DNA of 64,000 bases, from positions 33,123,001 to 33,187,000 of the forward strand of contig CANTUQ010000004.1 of the NCBI GenBank assembly GCA_947683425.1, read 5' to 3'. The translations under genes and the position numbers were made by a program. This stretch comes from Excoecaria cochinchinensis (lineage: Eukaryota > Streptophyta > Magnoliopsida > Malpighiales > Euphorbiaceae). Below are positions 57,802 through 64,000 of this stretch, piece by piece. How positions within the stretch are numbered: position 1 is the first letter of the stretch; the number at the start of each line of letters is the position of its first letter. The notes below the pieces were generated by a model. That model searched no databases, was not told the origin of the DNA, and saw only the letters and a program-made list of their open reading frames with translations.

Positions 57802-58335
57802 AATTGTTGCGACTCGAGACATGACCTGCATCAGGGCGGATTCTAACTCTCTCCTTGTGCATCCAAAATGAGATAGAAAATGGCATTTTCAGCCAAAGTG
57901 GTCTTCTTAACAAATGTTTCCCAAGATATTAAATTTCTAATGGAACAAATTTTAGGTCATTTGGATCACTATAGCTCTAGATATGACCTAAAAAATTTGA
58001 ACTGCTCCGATTGAGGTGGTAGAATCCCTTTCTCAACTTTGAGCTCAATTTCTAGCATCCTAAAATCATAATTAGGTCACGGCTATTTCTATCAAAGATG
58101 TATATATATGTCTTAGCTTTTCAACTCAACTAAAATCATGCAAGTTGGAGTTGCATAACTCAGCTTATACCCAAAATAATGCCTAAAAGTATAACTGGAT
58201 TTGGGTAGAGTTTCCCCTTAAAATTCAACCTTTCTAATTCAATCAATTTCACAACAATCATCAACACCATTCAACTCAATTTCACATGAAATATCCTTAT
58301 ACATATCAAGATACCATTTTAATAATTAAAGGTAC

Positions 58336-59331
58336 ACTCGCCTGGGTGTGCTCTACCAAAATCGTTGCACTGCTGGGGAACGCCTCTACCTCTGCCCCAG
58401 GGTGCACTACCCACTGAAGATGCAGGTACACTGCTACCAGCTGGATTTCTTTGACTACGAGCTGGAGCTACTGATCCATGACTCTGTGATGGAGGTGGCC
58501 CTCTGGATCTCTTACTCTGTCCACCTGTGCCACTGCATTGACCCGATTTCCTTTTCTGTTGGAACCGAGCCTGTCTGTCAGCTTCATCAATTTGTGCTAC
58601 TTCAACTTTAATAAGGATCTTAAATCTGTATGTCTCTCGCCACTCACAATCTGTTTGATGCGGTTGTGTAGTCCTCGCTCAAATATTTCCATCAATCGAT
58701 CTTCATTCCTCAATACATCATCCAGATAAGCATTCAATCGTTCAAAATCTCTTTCATATTTAGCCACAATCTTGTTCCCCTATCGAAGCCTCCAAAAAGC
58801 ATCTTACATCGAGGCTTTATACTCAGCTCCTATATATTTCTTCTCAAACTGATCAAGGAAATACTCCCAGGTCAACTGGTCAGCAGGGGTGTGTTTTCTC
58901 ACTGAATCCCACCGAAAGTAGGCTGGACCTTGAAGCAAAGCAACTGCCCTTTCAAACTTTTCCTCCGGTGTACTGTGTAAGATCTCAAATAATCTCTTGA
59001 TACAAAATAACCATTCTTCTACTTGTTTAGAAGTCATCAGGTCGTGTCCAAAGAAATCATCAGCCCCCATTTTCTTTAACTGCTCCAAAATAGGCTTCCT
59101 TTGAGGCTGAGCAAGTGGTTGCATTGGCACTGGTGGCTGCTGGGCCTGTTCAACTCGTATGTAATGCTGAATAAATTTCGCTATTGTATTCAAAAATTTA
59201 GCCTGCAGCGGAGGAGGAGGTGGTGGCATTACTGAAGATGTCACCTGCTGCTGTGGAGCCTCGGCTCGACCCACACTGGTCGAAGCCCCACTCTCACTAT
59301 CACCCAGATTATAACTTCGATCGGATGCCAT
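58336..59331 (-). pseudogene. Tekay-like gag remnant (copy 4)
   Basis: From Met 59331 on the - strand: a Gly/Ser/Pro-rich N-terminus, then a capsid domain (QVEEWLFCIKRLFEIL, ALLQGPAYFRWDSV, LTWEYFLDQFEKKYIGAEYK) ending at a TAA at 58804. The frame degenerates after this but continues with an arginine-rich linker (FERGLHNRIKQIV-like, about 58660) up to the first Cys/His segment (FGRAHPGEC, about 58340), where it is cut by the neighbouring LTR. The zinc knuckle and all of pol are missing. It is closely similar to copy 1 at 12855-14271. Confidence 0.85.
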
Positions 59332-59367
59332 TATACACTATAAACAAAAGAGCAGCATGCATCAGTA

Positions 59368-59371
<4 letters not shown>

Positions 59372-59404
<33 letters not shown>
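59372..59404. repeat. (TA)n microsatellite in the gag leader
   Basis: About 16 TA units between the gag start and the primer site; absent from the same place in copy 1. Confidence 0.92.
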
Positions 59405-59406
<2 letters not shown>

Positions 59407-59485
59407 CATTCACCATTCAACTTCTAATTGGCATGTATATACACTTAATCAAACCCACTCCGATCTTAGAATCGCCTAAACCTTC

Positions 59486-59497
59486 GCTCTGATACCA
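59486..59497 (-). other. Primer binding site, initiator tRNA-Met type (copy 4)
   Basis: A perfect TGGTATCAGAGC on the - strand, eight bases inside the LTR end at 59505. Confidence 0.9.
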
Positions 59498-59504
59498 AAA
59501 TAAA

Positions 59505-62500
59505 TGTAACACCTTTACACTGTACATATACTGATAACTTAGAATTACTGTGCGATTATCATAATTGTTCAAAGTCTAATTACGTCTATAAGCAAAATGG
59601 CGGGTTAAATTTTTTTCCCTCACTACATCTTTTAAGTTACTTAACCATTAAATAACTGAATCAAATTACCTTATTCACTTAGTTGGTCGATTGACTTATA
59701 ACTGTCTAAGGTTACTATTCATTTGGTAAAAATTTCGGCAATATAACGGCTTATATTTTGACCTACCCAAACTTGCAAGTTTCAAAATCCACAGCCCCGG
59801 CAAGGGCACAATAACAATAATATTTCCATCCATTCATATCAACCAATAATATCAAACCAACTTATAATAAGGTCACATAATAACAACCATACATAAAATA
59901 CCATTGTCTCACATTCTATAAGTATATACATGCCAAATATACTATAACATACATAACCAAAATATAGGTCTTAAGCTGCTCCACTCCTGTCTCCAAGGCA
60001 CCTGAAGTATGCTGCTCTGCTCCTAAGGCATACCTACATGCAGTCACACAAAACTACGTGCTAAGCATTAATATGCCCAGTGGTGGTTACAAATCCATAA
60101 ATTTCCACTGCCTAATTATTTATTTACTTAATTATATTATATTACACTAAATAATACATTATTTATATTTAACTATTAAATTGTCTAATTATTAACGTAA
60201 TTACCCATTAAATTATTTTAATCACATTTTATTTACCAATACCTTAAATAAACCTTTAATTTCAATTATTTCCACTTAAGTCCCTAATCTTTTTCCATAA
60301 TTCCAATTTTGTCCTTAACTTCTACATTAATTCCATTTATGTCCTCATCTTTTCCATAATTACATCTATGTCCCTTATTTTCACTTAATGACCAAAATGC
60401 CCTTATTTATACTTATTTTACTCTTTATTCATAATATAGACTACAAAATTACATTTTAGTCTTTATTTTACCATTTTTACTCCCAATTACAATTTAGTCC
60501 TTATTTTACCAATTCTTTATCCCATTATCACTTTTATTACACTTTTTACCCGATTTTCACTATTTTCCACTATTAACTGTAAAATTACCATTTTACCCCT
60601 AACTTTCTATTTATTTCAATTTAGTCCCATTTTCACTCATTTTCTTATATATCTTTATTTTAACCAATTTTATTACATAATTACCATTATGCCCCTAGTA
60701 TATACCCGATAGAAAATCTACTGACCGGATATGCAGGACGTGGACCCCATAGATCTACTACACTATAAAATGGTCCAAATAGGACCATTTATCACTGCAC
60801 TGCACTACACTATTCACTTTAATCACTATATACTGTGACAGACCGTCATTGGCCTATCAATAGCGAGTCTCTATGACTAGTACTGCGGTGTGAAATCTCT
60901 ATGGTTAGCCAATTATATCCTGAACTAGATTTCGCTTACAGATCACTACTAAGGGCAAGATATCATCAAAATCTGCTTAAATTTCATATTATACCAACAT
61001 ACATAATTCGACCAAGTCATCATTTCCACTTATAATTTTGTATACACACTAATTTATCAATATTTAACCATTTTATGCCATTATAAGTAATTAAATATCA
61101 AAATGCACATAAATACTCTAACATTCCATATTCGGCCAAGATACCAATTTCTCATCCTTATTATATTTAATTCACTTAATCACTTTTTCATGCCATTCAC
61201 ATGTTATACTCATCATAAATACCAATTACATGCCTTATTACACAACATATCTCATTATTTCCTTTAATAATCCATTCGGCCAAACCTAAATAAATTCATT
61301 ATACTTGTTTTTTATTCCTTTAATTATTCCATCACACATTACACAAACTATACACATTATAAACATCATTTATATGCCATAAAAATAATATATACATTAT
61401 AGTTTCATTAGGTTTCCATTCGGTCTCATTTACCCTTTTCACACCATAATGTTTTAATTTATTTTAAGCATATTCATACACTTATTTAAGCCCACTAATC
61501 ATGATTATCAAGTTAGATTTAATTAATCATGCCTTTATCTCATGTTCACACTTAGACATAACCTAAAATTCAACTTAAATCAATGGAAATAAAGGGATTA
61601 TGTAACCACAAACCTCAAGTTCTTGCTCTACACTCCCTTAAGCTTCTTTTTCTTTCCCTTTGTCTTGAGAAATCTCTTCTTCTCCTTGTGTACCTATGGT
61701 GGCTGAATTCAAACATCCACATAACATCAAAAACATCCACATAACATCAAAACCATGCTTTATTTTTACAAACTAATATCATAAATGAACTCTACACCAT
61801 TGAAAACCCCCATAGGAACCAATAGACCTAATTAAAAACACCTAAATCTCTTACCTCAAATTTGAGCCTAAACCTTGCACACTTGAAAAATCCCACTTAT
61901 AGTGCTCCAAATGGACTCCAATTACTGTCTCTATGTTATAGAGAGGCTGAAGTTTGTTTAAGAGGCTAAGATTTGGGGAGAAATTGGAGAAAAAATGAAG
62001 AAAAATGGAAAAGAAGATGAAGAAACTGGTCCAGCCTTGAGGAAAAAGAAGGAGGGCGGTTATGGCTAGATTTCTCTAGAGAAATCCAGCCTCTCCCTCC
62101 CTTATATATGCTGAAATTTAACTAAACCTGTCCAACCATAGAGGTCCGATCGGTTTGAACCAAAATTTTATTTCTTCGGTCAATTTCCACTGTTTCAAGG
62201 TATCTATGTGTTCCTCAACTTATTTTCACTTCTAACTAATTCCATAATTCTTAACTAATTCCATAATTCTTAAAACATATATAATAGGCTCTCTAAAATT
62301 TTTTAACTCAATCGGAGTTCATTTGGGATTCGGTTCACTTAAATTGGTCCGATTCAACCCTTTTCGGTTCTGGCGTAAAATACCATTCTAATGCTGTCAA
62401 AAATTACTAAAAATTATTTTATACCTTTACACTTCCCACATTAAACCTTTTAGAGATCAATAAAAATTTCTAAAAATTCAGTCAAACCTTAGTCAAACCT

Positions 62501-62943
62501 TGGTTCAATTGAACAGAACTGGAGGCCAACTTCAGTTTCACTTTTGGAGCCCTATATGACTACATTTTTACTCCAAATTATACCACTAGATTCCTGATAG
62601 TTCACAGATCGATTTTACTAATTAAAAAATTTTCAGCATCCGCTGTCAATTCCTACTATATAACTGTCCTAAGGTTACTTGACTCGGGTTGACTATATAT
62701 ATAACTCACTCCATTTAGGTCACTATTATAAATATGAATGCTCTGATCGTTCCTATGACTTCTAATTTGCACTTAAGACACTATAGACATCACTAATTAC
62801 TTCTAGACTGGCATTTAGGCTTTACATGTTGTCCCATTTGTCGTTCATGTATGGATACTGGTAAAGAGTGGTCTTTCTTGGTGCAGCTCCTAAGGTTCCA
62901 TAATTTTCATGTAAAAAGGACATAGAACAGATCAAAATTAAGG
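59505..62943 (-). repeat. 5' LTR of Tekay-like copy 4 (outer end not defined)
   Basis: The - strand LTR ends ...AGGTGTTACA at 59505. It carries the conserved stem-loop at 60061-60080 and a perfect 9-bp hairpin AAATGGTCC/GGACCATTT at 60768-60790, and shares many blocks with the LTR at 14420. T-rich low-complexity sequence fills about 60120-60680. Short tandem duplications occur at about 61710-61755 (AACATCCACATAACATCAAA twice) and 62233-62273 (ACTAATTCCATAATTCTTA twice). I cannot find its outer terminus before the next LTR at 62944. There is no gene. Confidence 0.7.
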
Positions 62944-64000
62944 TGTGATGCGTGCCGAACCACGTGGACTCTTGGAGGCCTGCTTTTAGGGTTTGAGAGA
63001 GGTTCATAAAACTTGCAAGGATTATGAGGGCATCTATTTTGGGCAATAAGAGGTGTTTTGGAATCGCCACGTAACAAAATATTGGGAAAGGTTATCTAGC
63101 CTTATTGAACCTAAGACAATGCGTGTGTGTTTATTTTGGACAATTAAGAGAGTATTTTGAAATTGCCTTCCAATAGAAAATTGAAAGGGTCATCTAACCT
63201 CATAAAACCTAAGACCAGAGAGAGTTTGGGACATTACTCTTATTTATACCTTGGTTAAAATTATAAGTGAGTTTTTAAATTAAATTTCCATTCCTTTTTC
63301 TCATACGTCATGCAATTTAATTAAAGCGCACATCAATCATTTAAGAAAAATGAAAAAAAAGCAGTAAAAAGAACAATTCTAAAGTAATAAATTTTGTTTA
63401 CAATCAAATGGGGGAGGAATACAACCCCAACCAAATAAAAGAAAATATAAATCTTGCATAAAATGGGGTATTTATTATAGGTGGAAACATTGGTTACCGC
63501 ATTCATATTTACCAAAAATAGCTTTTAGGTGACATTTTATTGGAAGAAAACTAGGACATTAGTCCTATTTTATTAAAGAAAACTTTATTAATTCATAAAA
63601 ATCTTTTTGTGCCTTTTATATTAAACGAACAAAAATAATAAATAAAATTTGAGAAAACTAAATTATATAAAAAGAAGGTTGATAAAAGTGAACTAATATG
63701 ATGTCTCCAAGCCACCTAATTTGAGCTTCCATTGTAGTAACCATACTCGAAATAAAACTCATAAAATCAAAGCAAAATAACATGTTAGCAAAATTGAAAC
63801 ATTAAAAGCAAAATAAATGACAAGACAATAGAAAAATATAAAAGAAACGTCTAAAATTAATAATGCAAAATATAACATAAGGAAAGAAATTAAAATAAAC
63901 GAGAAAATGAAGAAAAGACTAAGGGACGAGCAAAGAGAACTGAGGGACCGACATCCGAAAGGTGACCGACGGGAGGAAGAAGTTTTCCATGACATTTTAG
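62944..64000 (-). repeat. Tat-type LTR running out of the window
   Basis: It starts TGTGATGCGTGCCGAACC, the reverse of the LTR end at 6470, and matches 38876-39194 and 33350-34100. The bases to its left are not a Tat primer site, so it is a 3' or solo LTR. If solo, the target duplication would be TAAGG (62939-62943), with the partner beyond 64000. ORFs at 62822-63070, 63333-63515 and 63759-63995 show no protein family. Confidence 0.75.

Larger units (their letters stand above)
56020..58335 (-). repeat. Chromovirus-type LTR, right end truncated
   Basis: It starts TGTAACACCC in + reading (the - strand LTR 3' end). In sense order it holds perfect palindromes at 57754-57801, the (TA)n tract, small hairpins GTACC/GGTAC near 56616-56690 and a weak stem-loop AAGC/GCTT at 56255-56268. 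This is the order seen in the other LTRs. At about 58335 it meets a broken gag with no target duplication, so a deletion joined them. The 106-codon ORF at 57551-57871 runs through the palindromes and is not called. Confidence 0.7.

Overview
This window is plant nuclear DNA, probably from a eudicot, made almost entirely of nested retrotransposons plus one DNA transposon. I see no intact host gene, rRNA, tRNA, CRISPR array or bacterial gene. The evidence for a plant is the element set: Ty3/gypsy chromovirus-type (Tekay/Del-like) LTRs with an initiator-tRNA-Met primer site, an Athila element and Tat-clade (Ogre/Retand-like) remnants with their own primer sites, a decayed Ty1/copia element, and a spliced hAT transposon. 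The dense nesting suggests gene-poor heterochromatin. All coordinates and counts were made by eye.

Layout. 1-5497: a young gag-only (TR-GAG-like) LTR element, its 5' LTR cut by the window edge; the two LTRs differ at only two sites that I found. 5498-12854: a decayed Tat-clade element on the + strand, split by an Athila-related solo LTR (7107-8892, target duplication AAGCC). 12855-15526 and 28873-about 29828: a broken Tekay-like element on the - strand whose LTR was split by a complete 13.3-kb Athila element (15527-28872, target duplication GTCAT). 29829-31066: AT-rich DNA with a decayed LTR. 31067-38875: a dead Ty1/copia element split by a 4.7-kb solo LTR (31747-36417, target duplication AAGAC), which holds a long inverted repeat and a CpG-rich tandem array. 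38876-55121: a truncated Tat-type LTR and another Tekay-like element, whose LTR was split by a 4.8-kb solo LTR (43111-47877, target duplication AAACT) and by a 5.06-kb hAT transposon (49476-54534, target duplication CTTAAAAG). 55122-64000: AT microsatellites, a further LTR, a Tekay-like gag with a long LTR, and a Tat-type LTR running off the end.

How the parts work together. The Athila element keeps gag, protease, RT, RNase H, integrase and a downstream extra ORF; I see only two stop codons in its gag-pol frame. The hAT keeps a readable three-exon transposase with DDE-type landmarks and AAACGG subterminal motifs. It also carries two host-gene fragments, one from a GDSL esterase/lipase and one resembling a cation/H+ exchanger. 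The Tekay-like elements all lack RT and integrase and would depend on enzymes from elsewhere.

The signal I find most unusual is non-coding. Several distinct LTR families carry arrays of palindromic modules, often rich in CpG. Where a TATA-like box can be placed, the modules lie upstream of it. Chromovirus-type LTRs also carry downstream short hairpins and one stem-loop near the LTR 3' end, whose base pairing is kept while the sequence changes between families, with G.U pairs that mostly fit only the sense strand.
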